Of a stretch of 15,464 nt of DNA, positions 6,826 to 14,062 are shown one piece after another. The notes below the pieces were generated by a model. It searched no databases and was not told where the DNA came from. It saw only the letters and a list, made by a program, of their open reading frames with translations. This stretch comes from an uncultured Bacilli bacterium (GTDB taxonomy: Bacteria; Bacillota_I; Bacilli_A; RF39; UBA660). The stretch's first letter is position 1. Each line of letters opens with the position of its first letter. The translations under genes were made by a program, and so were the position numbers. The stretch lies in the NCBI GenBank assembly GCA_949025205.1, contig CARMXJ010000032.1, forward strand, positions 1-15,464, written 5' to 3'.

Positions 6826-7371
6826 TTATAACTCCTCAACTTTCTTTCCACGTAGAGCAGCTATTTTGGCAGGTGTTCTTTCACTCTTTAATGCTTCTAG
6901 AGTTGCTTTTGCTACATTGATTTTTGTATTTGAACCTAGAGATTTAGAGATAACATCTTTTACTCCCGCAAGTTCAAGTACACTACGAGCAGCACCACCA
7001 GCAATAACTCCGGTACCTTTTGTTGCAGGTTTAATTAAAACACTTGCTCTTCCTACTTTTCCAGTAGCTTCATGAGGAATGGTTCTACCTTCCATAATTG
7101 CTACCTTTGTTACATTTTTGTTTGCCATCATACTTGCTTTTGCAATTGCTGCAGGAACTTCATTTGCTTTTCCTGTTCCAATTCCAACTAGACCTTTTCT
7201 ATTTCCAACAACAACTGTTGCAGAGAATCTAAAATGTCTACCACCTTTTGTAACTTTTGTTACACGACCAATAGAGATAACTTTTTCTTCTAAAAGTTTT
7301 TTTCTATCTTTGTTTTCCATACGTGGCTTTCTTTCTTGTGGTTTATTGTTATTATTATTTTCTTTTTGCAT
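6826..7371 (-). CDS. rpsE: 30S ribosomal protein S5
   Basis: Protein of 181 residues. The double-stranded RNA-binding-like domain contains GRVTKVTKGGRHFRFSATVV (35-54) and GNRKGLVGIGTGKANEVPAA (56-75); the C-terminal domain has GKVGRASVLIKPATKGTGVI and AGGAARSVLELAGVKDV. S5 affects decoding accuracy and lies at the mRNA entry. The first 25 or so residues form a polar, Asn/Lys-rich lead (ENNNNNKPQERKPR), longer than in well-known S5 proteins, partly encoded by AAT repeats. AAGGAGG ahead of the ATG at 7371 supports this start; its first A belongs to the TAA of rplR. Confidence 0.97.
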   Translation of the reverse strand: MQKENNNNNKPQERKPRMENKDRKKLLEEKVISIGRVTKVTKGGRHFRFSATVVVGNRKGLVGIGTGKANEVPAAIAKASMMANKNVTKVAIMEGRTIPHEATGKVGRASVLIKPATKGTGVIAGGAARSVLELAGVKDVISKSLGSNTKINVAKATLEALKSERTPAKIAALRGKKVEEL

Positions 7372-7381
7372 GATGACCTCC

Positions 7382-7738
7382 TTAGAACTCTAGTCCGTTT
7401 TCGCGAGCAGCTTCTGCTAAAGCTTTTATGCGACCATGATATAGGTTTCCACCTCTATCAAAAACGACCTTTTTAATTTTTGCTTTTTTACATTTTTCTG
7501 CAATGTCTTTTCCAACAACAGTAGCAGCTTCAATGTTACCACCATTTTTTAGTTTTAGAGCAATTGATGATGAAGATACTAAAGTATTGCCTGTTGTATC
7601 GTCAATTACTTGAACGAAAATTCCACTATTTGAGCGAAATACATTTAATCTTGGGCATTCAGTAGTTCCACTTAAATTTTTTCTTATACGAGCATGTCTT
7701 CTTTTACGCATGTCGTTACTTGATTCTTTTTTTATCAT
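7382..7738 (-). CDS. rplR: 50S ribosomal protein L18
   Basis: Protein of 118 residues, normal length. Hallmarks are RKRRHARIRKNLSGTTECPR (11-30), LNVFRSNSGIFVQVIDD (31-47) and the C-terminal VVFDRGGNLYHGRIKALAEA with the end ARENGLEF. L18 binds 5S rRNA in the central protuberance together with L5 and L25-type proteins. GGAGGG lies 5 nt before the ATG. It follows rplF by 12 nt and precedes rpsE by 10 nt, the conserved rplF-rplR-rpsE order. Confidence 0.97.
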   Translation of the reverse strand: MIKKESSNDMRKRRHARIRKNLSGTTECPRLNVFRSNSGIFVQVIDDTTGNTLVSSSSIALKLKNGGNIEAATVVGKDIAEKCKKAKIKKVVFDRGGNLYHGRIKALAEAARENGLEF

Positions 7739-7750
7739 ATTATCCCTCCA

Positions 7751-8287
7751 CTAAGCTGCTTTCTTACCTTCTTTACGACGAACATATTCATCTTTATAAC
7801 GAATCCCTTTTCCTTTATAAGGTTCTGGTTCTCTTATTTTACGAACATTCGCCGCAAATTCAGTTACTTTTTGTTTATCAATACCACTTAGAGTGATTTC
7901 TGTGTTGCTTACTAATTCTGCTTTTATTCCTTCTGGAACAATTACTTCTACTGGATGTGAATAACCAGCACTTACAACAATTTTATTTCCTTGTACATTA
8001 AATCTGTATCCTACACCAACAGCTTCTAAACCTTTAGAAAATCCATCGTGTACTCCAATTATCATATTGTTAATTAGAGAATTTGTAGTTCCTTGCATTA
8101 CGTTTGCACGAGGTGTTTCGTTTACTACTTTTGTTGTTAATACATTGTCGTTTACTTCTACATTTACTAAGTTTGAAGTATTTAGAGAAAGTTCTCCTTT
8201 AGGACCTTTTACCGTTACTAATTCCCCGTTTATTGTTACCGTAACACCTTCAGGTATTACTAAATGTCTATTTCCAATTCTACTCAT
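7751..8287 (-). CDS. rplF: 50S ribosomal protein L6
   Basis: Protein of 178 residues from the ATG at 8287 (MSRIGNRHLVIPEGV), matching the family start MSRIG. A TTG at 8302 in frame would add five residues but overlaps rpsH and is less likely. Two tandem L6 folds follow; the second ends in NVRKIREPEPYKGKGIRYKD, the family signature, here about residues 147-166, followed by VRRKEGKKAA. L6 binds 23S rRNA near the sarcin-ricin loop. The ribosome binding site is weak (AAGG, contained in the rpsH stop TAAGGGA), so expression probably relies on coupling to rpsH. Confidence 0.96.
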   Translation of the reverse strand: MSRIGNRHLVIPEGVTVTINGELVTVKGPKGELSLNTSNLVNVEVNDNVLTTKVVNETPRANVMQGTTNSLINNMIIGVHDGFSKGLEAVGVGYRFNVQGNKIVVSAGYSHPVEVIVPEGIKAELVSNTEITLSGIDKQKVTEFAANVRKIREPEPYKGKGIRYKDEYVRRKEGKKAA

Positions 8288-8295
8288 AGGTTCCC

Positions 8296-8691
8296 TTACC
8301 AAATATAGGCAAGTACTTCACCTCCAAGTCTTTTATTTCTAGCTTCTTTATCGGTCATAAGTCCTTTTGAAGTTGAGATAATTGCAATACCAAGTCCGTT
8401 TAATACACGAGGAATTTCAGAAGACTTTGCATAAACACGAAGTCCAGATTTACTGATTCTTTTAAGTCCAGTAATTACTCTTTCCTTCTTTTCTCCATAT
8501 TTTAAAGTTAATGTTAGTTTATCTCCTGTAATGTTTTTTTCTACAGAATAATCTACAATATAACCTTCATTTTTAAGAATCTCAGCGATTCCTACTGTCA
8601 TTTTTGTTCCAATACATTCTACTGTATCGTATTTCATTTGATTTGCATTACGAATTCTTGTAAGCATATCGGCTATTTTATCTTGTACCAT
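8296..8691 (-). CDS. rpsH: 30S ribosomal protein S8
   Basis: Protein of 131 residues, standard length. MVQDKIADMLTRIRNANQMK (1-20) is the conserved N-terminus; the C-terminal domain has RVLNGLGIAIISTSKGLMTD and KEARNKRLGGEVLAYIW. S8 binds helix 21 of 16S rRNA and in E. coli represses the spc operon; no dedicated S8 target is evident here because the gene is flanked by gaps of only 18 and 8 nt. AGGAGG precedes the ATG by 9 nt. Confidence 0.97.
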   Translation of the reverse strand: MVQDKIADMLTRIRNANQMKYDTVECIGTKMTVGIAEILKNEGYIVDYSVEKNITGDKLTLTLKYGEKKERVITGLKRISKSGLRVYAKSSEIPRVLNGLGIAIISTSKGLMTDKEARNKRLGGEVLAYIW

Positions 8692-8709
8692 CTTAAAATT
8701 CCTCCTTTC

Positions 8710-8895
8710 CTACCAACTTGATTTCTTTACGCCAGGGATTTGCCCTTTATTTGCTAATTCTCTAAAACAGATACGACATAATTTGTATTTACGTAAGACA
8801 CCATGAGGACGTCCACATCTTTCACAACGAGTGTATGCGCGCACTTTAAATTTTGGTGCTCTTTGTTGTTTTACTTTTAAACTTGTTTTTGCCAT
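8710..8895 (-). CDS. rpsN: 30S ribosomal protein S14, short zinc-binding (type Z)
   Basis: A 61-residue protein ending VKKSSW. Cys24, Cys27, Cys40 and Cys43 (RCERCGRP...KLCRICFREL) form the zinc site of the C+ short form; the longer zinc-free form has about 89-101 residues. S14 helps assemble the 30S head around 16S rRNA. The paralogue designation rpsN1 or rpsZ cannot be decided from one copy. It is 11 nt after rplE, whose TAA runs into the ribosome binding site (TAAGGAG). Confidence 0.97.
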   Translation of the reverse strand: MAKTSLKVKQQRAPKFKVRAYTRCERCGRPHGVLRKYKLCRICFRELANKGQIPGVKKSSW

Positions 8896-8906
8896 ATATT
8901 CACTCC

Positions 8907-9446
8907 TTAATTTCTAAAAGGCATTCCGAATGCTCTTAGTAAGCTTTCTGCTTCTTTATTTGTCTTTGCTGTTGTTACAAATACAATATCCATTCCTCTA
9001 ATTTTTAAAACATTATCGTATTCTATTTCAGGAAATATTAATTGTTCTTTAATTCCTAATGTATAGTTTCCGTGTCCATCAAAAGAATGATTTGAAATTC
9101 CTCTAAAGTCCCTTACACGAGGAAGGGCAACTTTAATTAATTTTTCCATAAAGTCATACATGTTTTCCCCACGTAGTGTTACTTTAACACCAATGGTTTG
9201 TCCTTCTCTTAGTTTGAATCCAGCAATGGATTTACGTGCTCTTGTTACAACTGGTTTTTGTCCTGTGATTGCTTCTAAATCTTTTAGGGCAGCATCAATA
9301 TATTTATCTTCATGAGACCCTTCTCCAACACCCATGTTGATTACAATTTTATCTAATTTTGGAACTTGCATTATTGTTTTGTAGTTATGTTCTTTCATTA
9401 GGTTTGAAATAATTTCTTTATTATATAATTCTTTTAAAGTACTCAT
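8907..9446 (-). CDS. rplE: 50S ribosomal protein L5
   Basis: Protein of 179 residues, family length. Recognised by PKLDKIVINMGVGEGSHEDK (29-48), ALKDLEAITGQKPVVTRARK, IAGFKLREGQTIGVKVTLRG, LPRVRDFRGIS and the C-terminal GMDIVFVTTAKTNKEAESLL plus RAFGMPFRN. L5 binds 5S rRNA and contacts P-site tRNA and the S13 bridge. The ribosome binding site is the GGTGA that begins at the rplX stop (TAGGTGA), weaker than the neighbouring AGGAGG sites. Confidence 0.97.
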   Translation of the reverse strand: MSTLKELYNKEIISNLMKEHNYKTIMQVPKLDKIVINMGVGEGSHEDKYIDAALKDLEAITGQKPVVTRARKSIAGFKLREGQTIGVKVTLRGENMYDFMEKLIKVALPRVRDFRGISNHSFDGHGNYTLGIKEQLIFPEIEYDNVLKIRGMDIVFVTTAKTNKEAESLLRAFGMPFRN

Positions 9447-9455
9447 CTATTTCAC

Positions 9456-9740
9456 CTATTCATCTTTCTTTGCTTCTTTTTTTGAAGATTTATCTTCCTT
9501 TTTAGAAGCTTTCTTTGCTGTTTTTTCTATTACTTTTACGTTAGATACGTGTAGGGGAGCAGCCACTTCAATGATGCCTCCATTTTCGTTATTGTTCGTA
9601 GGTTTTTGGTGTTTTTTTACGATGTTGATACCTTCTACAACAACTTTGTCTTGTTTTTTTAATGTTTTAATAACAGACCCTGTTTTTCCTTTGTCTTTTC
9701 CAGCTATTATTTTAACATTATCGCCAACTTTAACTTTCAT
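9456..9740 (-). CDS. rplX: 50S ribosomal protein L24 with altered, lysine-rich C-terminus
   Basis: L24 starts 50S assembly by binding 23S rRNA domain I. The KOW/SH3-like part is normal: VGDNVKIIAGKDKGKTG (5-21), VVVEGINIVKKHQKPT (33-48) and the APLHVSNVKVI strand (61-71). After that the family normally has about 30 more residues with a VGYK...GKKVRVxKKSG block. This protein has only KTAKKASKKEDKSSKKEAKK and DE (73-94), with ten lysines in 22 residues. Total length is 94 instead of about 100-105. AGGAGG is fused to the rplN stop and lies 6 nt before the ATG. Confidence 0.95.
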   Translation of the reverse strand: MKVKVGDNVKIIAGKDKGKTGSVIKTLKKQDKVVVEGINIVKKHQKPTNNNENGGIIEVAAPLHVSNVKVIEKTAKKASKKEDKSSKKEAKKDE

Positions 9741-9750
9741 CGTACACCTC

Positions 9751-10119
9751 CTATAAAACCTCAGGTGCTAGAGATACAATTTTTGCAAAATCTTTTTCTC
9801 TTAATTCTCTAGCAACTGGTCCTAATACTCTTGTTCCTACTGGTGTCTTATCATCTTTAATGATTACACAAGCGTTATCATCAAATTTGATGTAAGAACC
9901 ATCTTTTCTTTTTACTCCTTGTACGCTTCTAACAATTACAGCTTTTACTACTTTTCCTTTTTTCAAATTCGAATTCGGAATGGCTTTTTTAACAGTTCCT
10001 ACAACGATATCTCCAATGTTTCCAAATTTTCTTGTTGAACCACCTAGTACACGAATTACTAAAAGTTCTCTTGCACCAGTGTTATCGGCAACTTTTAATC
10101 TTGTTTCTTGTTGAACCAT
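9751..10119 (-). CDS. rplN: 50S ribosomal protein L14
   Basis: Protein of 122 residues, exactly the family length. MVQQETRLKVADNTGARELL (1-20), RVLGGS, the signature around AIPNSNLKKGKVVKAVIVRS (49-68) and DDNACVIIKDDKTPVGTRVL, then GPVARELREKDFAKIVSLAPEVL are all present. L14 forms intersubunit bridges and is the docking point of the silencing factor RsfS. TAGGAGG joins the rpsQ stop to its ribosome binding site, 11 nt between genes. Confidence 0.98.
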   Translation of the reverse strand: MVQQETRLKVADNTGARELLVIRVLGGSTRKFGNIGDIVVGTVKKAIPNSNLKKGKVVKAVIVRSVQGVKRKDGSYIKFDDNACVIIKDDKTPVGTRVLGPVARELREKDFAKIVSLAPEVL

Positions 10120-10130
10120 AAAATTACCTC

Positions 10131-10385
10131 CTAAAGAATTACAGCTTCGATTAAAACTTCTACAAGTTCATATCTTTTTGTTTTAGATAGAGGTCTTGTA
10201 CTTCTAATTCTTACTGTATCTCCTTCTTTTGCTTTATTTGCTTCATCATGGGCTGTGTATTTTTTGCTGGATTTTACTCTCTTTTTATATAGAGGGTGAC
10301 TTTTGTAAGTTTCTACTAGCACAGTAATTGTTTTGTCGTTTTTAGCACTTACAACTCTACCAACTAATTCTTGTCTTTTTTCCAT
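10131..10385 (-). CDS. rpsQ: 30S ribosomal protein S17
   Basis: Protein of 84 residues with the OB-fold pattern of S17: ELVGRVVSAKNDKTITVLVE (6-25), HPLYKKRVKSSKKYTAHDE and GDTVRIRSTRPLSKTKRYEL. S17 is an early 30S assembly protein binding 16S rRNA helix 11. The ATG overlaps the rpmC stop by 1 nt (TAATG), and its AGGAGG lies 9 nt upstream inside the last rpmC codons, so translation is probably coupled. Confidence 0.97.
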   Translation of the reverse strand: MEKRQELVGRVVSAKNDKTITVLVETYKSHPLYKKRVKSSKKYTAHDEANKAKEGDTVRIRSTRPLSKTKRYELVEVLIEAVIL

Positions 10386-10597
10386 TATTCGTTTCCTCCT
10401 GTGCTATTTTCTTTTTTTCTACTGTTTAATACAGTAAGCATTCTTGCAACATCTTTTCTTAGTTCTTTTATTTTTGAAGGTTTTTCAAGTGAACCTGTTG
10501 CATTTTTTACACGTAAGTTTAGTAATTCTTTTTTAGAATCTCTTACTTTTGCTTCGATTTCTTCGTTTGTTAATTTTTCAATTTCACTAACTTTCAC
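10385..10597 (-). CDS. rpmC: 50S ribosomal protein L29
   Basis: Two-helix protein near the exit tunnel, contacting signal recognition particle and trigger factor sites. Conserved parts: EIEKLTNEEIEAKVRDSKKE, LLNLRVKNATGSLEKPSKIK and ELRKDVARMLTVL. I place the start at GTG 10597 (MKVSEIEKL, 70 residues): the GGAGG lies 9 nt upstream of it. An ATG at 10606 directly abuts the same GGAGG and is too close to be used. The gene overlaps rplP by 11 nt and rpsQ by 1 nt. The tail SRKKENSTGGNE is a polar extension partly dictated by the embedded rpsQ ribosome binding site. Confidence 0.93.
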   Translation of the reverse strand: MKVSEIEKLTNEEIEAKVRDSKKELLNLRVKNATGSLEKPSKIKELRKDVARMLTVLNSRKKENSTGGNE

Positions 10598-11012
10598 TTG
10601 GTACATCCTCCTTTTTTACAAACTTTGTTGTAATTGGTAGTTTATGAGAGGCAAGTCTTAATGCTTCACGAGCGATTTCTTCTGATACACCGCTGATTTC
10701 AAACATTATTTTTCCTTCTTTTACTACTGCTACCCATTCTTCAACGTTACCTTTACCTTTTCCTTGTCTGGTTTCTAAAGGTTTTTTAGTAATAGCTAAG
10801 TGTGGGAAAATGTTAATAAATACTTTTCCGCCACGTTTCATGTAACGAGTCATAGCGATACGAGCAGCTTCTATTTGGCGAGCCGTTATCCAAGAACCTT
10901 CTTTAGCCATCAAGCCATATTCACCAAAATGTAATTCTGTATTTCCTTTGGCATGTCCATCATAAGTAAGTCTATGTGGTTTTCTATATTTAGTTCTTTT
11001 TGGCATTAACAT
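10587..11012 (-). CDS. rplP: 50S ribosomal protein L16
   Basis: L16 organises the A-site and peptidyl-transferase surroundings in the 50S. From ATG 11012 it has 141 residues and starts MLMPKRTKYRKPHR, matching the family MLxPKRxKYR. In-frame codons up to 11057 would extend it into rpsC without a ribosome binding site and are rejected. Signatures: GEYGLMAKEGSWITARQIEA, ARIAMTRYMKRGGKVFINIF and KPLETRQGKGKGNVEEWVA. It overlaps rpsC by 23 nt; AAGGAG within rpsC lies about 10 nt before the ATG. Confidence 0.95.
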   Translation of the reverse strand: MLMPKRTKYRKPHRLTYDGHAKGNTELHFGEYGLMAKEGSWITARQIEAARIAMTRYMKRGGKVFINIFPHLAITKKPLETRQGKGKGNVEEWVAVVKEGKIMFEISGVSEEIAREALRLASHKLPITTKFVKKEDVPSES

Positions 11013-11670
11013 TGCTGTCACTCTCCTTTTTTGCATTTTTTGTAGGAAGAATTTCACCTTTGTATATCCAAACTTTTACACCAATTTTTCCATAAGTTGT
11101 GTCTGCTTCACTGTGTGCATAATCAATGTCTGCACGTAATGTGTGAAGAGGAACTGTTCCTTCTGTATATCCTTCTGTTCTTGCCATTTCAGCTCCAGCA
11201 AGACGTCCTGATACAGAAGTTTTGATTCCTTTTGCTCCGGCTTTCATTGTATTTCTAAGTGCTCTTTTTTGGGCACTTCTAAATGGAGCACGATTTTCAA
11301 TTTGAGTCGCAATATTATCCGCTACTAATTTTGCAACTAAATCTGGATTTTTAACTTCTACAATGGAAATGTATACTTCTTCTCCAACGTATTTTGATAA
11401 TGATTTTCTTAATTTTTCTATATCTTCTCCACCACGACCGATGATAACACCAGGTTTAGCAGTGTTGATTGTTACTTCACATTTATCTTTTTTTCTTTCA
11501 ATAATTACTGAGGCAACGGCTGCATCTTTTAGATTTTTCTTGATGTATTCACGAATTTTGATATCTTTATTTAAAGTTGTACCAAATTCATTCTTTTTTG
11601 CATACCATTTAGAATCCCAATCTTTATTGACTCCAAGTCTGTATCCTATTGGATTTACTTTTTGTCCCAT
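10990..11670 (-). CDS. rpsC: 30S ribosomal protein S3
   Basis: Protein of 226 residues. MGQKVNPIGYRLGVNKDWDS (1-20) is the family start. The KH domain has the GxxG loop within PGVIIGRGGEDIEKLR (73-88); the C-terminal domain carries RNTMKAGAKGIKTSVSGRLA, GAEMARTEGYTEGTVPLHTL and RADIDYAHSEADTTYGKIGV. S3 forms the mRNA entry and helicase site of the 30S with S4 and S5. The tail NAKKESDSNVNAKKN is low in complexity; its codons contain the rplP ribosome binding site and start, so the extension may exist for that overlap. It follows rplV without a gap (TAGATG). Confidence 0.97.
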   Translation of the reverse strand: MGQKVNPIGYRLGVNKDWDSKWYAKKNEFGTTLNKDIKIREYIKKNLKDAAVASVIIERKKDKCEVTINTAKPGVIIGRGGEDIEKLRKSLSKYVGEEVYISIVEVKNPDLVAKLVADNIATQIENRAPFRSAQKRALRNTMKAGAKGIKTSVSGRLAGAEMARTEGYTEGTVPLHTLRADIDYAHSEADTTYGKIGVKVWIYKGEILPTKNAKKESDSNVNAKKN

Positions 11671-12015
11671 CTATTTTGCCTCCTTACCATCACTTACTTT
11701 TACAGTAATATGACTTGTTCTTTTGTCTCTTCTGTCAATGTTTCCACGACTTGCAAATTTTATTCTTTTGTAAACTGGTCCTGGATTAATGTAGCATTCG
11801 CTAACAACTAAGTCTGTTTCGTTCGCTCCACCATTGTTTACTGCGTTTGCAACGGCACTTTTAAGTACTTTGCTAATCAAACGACTTGCTTTTGTGTTTG
11901 TCGTTTCTAAAATAGCTTCTGCTGTAGTTACATCTTTTCCTCTTATAAGGTCAAGAGTCATTCTTGCTTTTCTTGGTGCAATCATTGCACTTTTGTGTAT
12001 TGCGTAGTATTCCAT
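11671..12015 (-). CDS. rplV: 50S ribosomal protein L22
   Basis: Protein of 114 residues, typical. IAPRKARMTLDLIRGKDV (12-29), the SKVLKSAVANAVNN helix and the extended beta-hairpin NPGPVYKRIKFASRGNIDRR (77-96) with KRTSHITVKVS identify it. The hairpin lines the exit tunnel next to the macrolide site. Its loop reads FASRGNIDRRD where most bacteria have PRAxGRAxxI, so the tip is divergent although the length is ordinary. The start follows AGGAGG fused to the rpsS stop TAG. Confidence 0.97.
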   Translation of the reverse strand: MEYYAIHKSAMIAPRKARMTLDLIRGKDVTTAEAILETTNTKASRLISKVLKSAVANAVNNGGANETDLVVSECYINPGPVYKRIKFASRGNIDRRDKRTSHITVKVSDGKEAK

Positions 12016-12026
12016 TTCTTAACCTC

Positions 12027-12290
12027 CTACTTTTGTCCTGCGTGTCCGCCGAACTTACGAGTAGCCGCGAACTCTCCTAATTTGTGACCAACCATTTCTT
12101 CTGTTACATAAACAGGAATAAATTCTTTTCCATTATGTACAGCAAATGTATGTCCTACAAAATCTGGGTAGATTGTTGAACGACGAGAATATGTTTTAAT
12201 CACTTCTTTTTTATTGTTCTTATTTAATTCTTGTACTTTTTTTAATAGTCTTTCAAAAACATAAGGACCTTTTTTTAAACTTCTTGCCAT
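12027..12290 (-). CDS. rpsS: 30S ribosomal protein S19
   Basis: Protein of 87 residues from the ATG at 12290 (MARSLKKGPYVFERLLKKV), matching the family start; a GTG three codons upstream is disregarded. SRRSTIYPDFVGHTFAVHNG (38-57) and MVGHKLGEFAATRKFGGHAG (69-88 region) are diagnostic. S19 pairs with S13 in the 30S head. Its ribosome binding site is a modest AGGTG that begins in the rplB stop codon (TAGGTG). Confidence 0.97.
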   Translation of the reverse strand: MARSLKKGPYVFERLLKKVQELNKNNKKEVIKTYSRRSTIYPDFVGHTFAVHNGKEFIPVYVTEEMVGHKLGEFAATRKFGGHAGQK

Positions 12291-12299
12291 AATTTGCAC

Positions 12300-13130
12300 C
12301 TACTTTTTCTTTCTACTAACAATAAGTTTGTTAGAAGCTTTTTTATTTTTTCTTGTTTTGTATCCAAGTGCTGGTTTACCCCAAGGAGTAACTGGTGTTT
12401 TACGTCCTACTGGAGCACGACCTTCACCACCACCATGAGGGTGGTCATTAGGGTTCATGACAGAACCACGGTTTGTAGGTTTGATACCCATATGTCTAGT
12501 TCTTCCAGCTTTTCCAATGTTTACTAGTTCGTAATCTTCATTTCCAACTACACCAATCGTTGCTATACAAGTTCCAAGAATTTTTCTTGTTTCTCCTGAT
12601 TGAAGTCTTACAAGTACGTATTTTCCTTCACGACCAAGGATTTGAGCACTAGCCCCTGCACTACGACAAAGTTCTGCACCTTTTCCTGGTTTTAGTTCGA
12701 TACAATGAATGACTGTACCTACTGGAATATTTTCAAGTGGAAGAGCATTTCCCACTTTGATATCGGCAGAAGGACCTGCTTCAATGATGCTTCCAACGGT
12801 TAAATCTTTTGGAGCAATAATGTATCTTTTTTCACCATCTTTGTAATTGATTAATGCAATGTTTGCACTACGATTTGGGTCATATTCGATTGTAGCAACA
12901 CGTCCTGGAACGCCAATTTTATTTCTTTTGAAATCGATTAATCTATATCTTTGTTTTGCTCCACCACCAATGTGACGAACAGTTAGTTTTCCTTGGTTGT
13001 TTCTTCCTCCTGTTTTTGTCTTTTTGGTAGTTAACGTTTTAAGAGGTTTACTTGCTGTAATTTCTTCGTTTTTAAGTGTAGACATTCCCCTACGACCATT
13101 TGTCGTTGGTTTGTATTTTTTTATTGCCAT
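12300..13130 (-). CDS. rplB: 50S ribosomal protein L2
   Basis: Protein of 276 residues, family length. Early GGRNNQGKLTVRHIGGGAKQ (41-60) and RYRLIDFKRNK, then the C-terminal NPNDHPHGGGEGRAPVGR (227-243 region) with His230, equivalent to the histidine important for peptidyl-transferase function in E. coli, and a basic tail KTRKNKKASNKLIVSRKKK. L2 is needed for subunit association and peptide-bond formation. AGGAGG lies 6-7 nt before the ATG; the gap to rplW is 15 nt. Confidence 0.98.
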   Translation of the reverse strand: MAIKKYKPTTNGRRGMSTLKNEEITASKPLKTLTTKKTKTGGRNNQGKLTVRHIGGGAKQRYRLIDFKRNKIGVPGRVATIEYDPNRSANIALINYKDGEKRYIIAPKDLTVGSIIEAGPSADIKVGNALPLENIPVGTVIHCIELKPGKGAELCRSAGASAQILGREGKYVLVRLQSGETRKILGTCIATIGVVGNEDYELVNIGKAGRTRHMGIKPTNRGSVMNPNDHPHGGGEGRAPVGRKTPVTPWGKPALGYKTRKNKKASNKLIVSRKKK

Positions 13131-13145
13131 AAGTATCCTCCTTTA

Positions 13146-13418
13146 TTATAGGTCAATCGTTTCGCCGCTTTTTAACGTAACGATTGCTTTCTTATAAGTT
13201 TTGGTTTTTCCAGTGTATTTTCCAACTCTTCTATCTTTTGGTTTTGTAATAAGAGTATTAATCTTTTCTACATGAACTCCAAATTGATTTTCGATGGTTT
13301 TTTTGATTTGTGTTTTTGTTGCACTTTTTGCTACTTTAAATGTATAAATACCTTTTCCGGCATTATAGGCGCTTTTTTCGGTAACAACAGGTGCAAAGAT
13401 GATATCGGGGTTAGTCAT
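13146..13418 (-). CDS. rplW: 50S ribosomal protein L23
   Basis: Protein of 90 residues. IFAPVVTEKSAYNAGKGIYT (7-26), FKVAKSATKTQIKKTIENQF (27-46) and GVHVEKINTL are the L23 core; RRVGKYTGKTKTYKKAIVTL (63-82) forms the rRNA-binding loop. L23 frames the peptide exit and is the docking site for trigger factor and SRP. Its ATG overlaps the rplD stop by 8 nt (ATGACTAA), with GGAGG 9 nt upstream inside rplD, an arrangement for coupled translation. Confidence 0.97.
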   Translation of the reverse strand: MTNPDIIFAPVVTEKSAYNAGKGIYTFKVAKSATKTQIKKTIENQFGVHVEKINTLITKPKDRRVGKYTGKTKTYKKAIVTLKSGETIDL

Positions 13419-14040
13419 TTTTTAGTACCTCCTCAATGTAGCGAACTGCTGCTTCATCGCATACTAGATAATCTGCATTTACGATATCGTAACAGTTGAT
13501 TTCGTTTGCAAGTATCGCATAAGTGTAACCTAGATTTCTGGTTGCCATGTAAAGGTTTTCATTATCTTCTTTGGTTACAAATAATACTTTACCGTTTAGA
13601 TTTAATGCATCTAATACATTTTTAATTTCTTTTGTTTTTAGTGTTTCTAAATTGATATTATCCATTACTACTAAGTTTTTCTCTTTTAATTTATAAGTTA
13701 GAGCGCTTTTAAGAGCAAGTACTCTTTCTTTTTTATTGATTTTAAATGTGTAGTCTCTTGGAACAACTCCTAAAGCTATTCCTCCACCACGCCATACTGG
13801 TGAACGATTTGAACCAGCTCTAGCACGACCAGTTCCTTTTTGTTTCCAAGGTTTTCTTCCTCCTCCAGAAACTTCGCTTCTTGTTTTTGTTTTCGCAGTT
13901 CCTTGGCGAGTGGCATCTAGTTGTAAGCGAATCATTTGTTTTAAGCAATTATCATTAGTTTCAATTTTCCAAATGGAATCACTTATTGTGATGTCTTTAA
14001 GTTTTTCACCTTTACTATTTTTAAGTTCTACTTTAGCCAT
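13411..14040 (-). CDS. rplD: 50S ribosomal protein L4
   Basis: Protein of 209 residues, typical. The tunnel-lining loop is RSEVSGGGRKPWKQKGTGRA (54-73) followed by RAGSNRSPVWRGGGIALG, and the globular part has ALKSALTYKLKEKNLVVMD. L4 binds 23S rRNA domain I and in E. coli represses the S10 operon by acting on the mRNA leader. Whether this L4 acts on the leader at 15178-15306 is unknown. Spacing to rplC is 22 nt with GGAGGG before the ATG. Confidence 0.98.
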   Translation of the reverse strand: MAKVELKNSKGEKLKDITISDSIWKIETNDNCLKQMIRLQLDATRQGTAKTKTRSEVSGGGRKPWKQKGTGRARAGSNRSPVWRGGGIALGVVPRDYTFKINKKERVLALKSALTYKLKEKNLVVMDNINLETLKTKEIKNVLDALNLNGKVLFVTKEDNENLYMATRNLGYTYAILANEINCYDIVNADYLVCDEAAVRYIEEVLKND

Positions 14041-14062
14041 ATTTTTCCCTCCAATAAGTGTC

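Noticed and set aside
8288..8302. TTG start for rplF and similar longer starts for rplO, rplP, rpsS, rpmC and map
   Set aside because: The shorter starts agree with the family N-termini and with ribosome binding site spacing; the longer ones extend into upstream genes.
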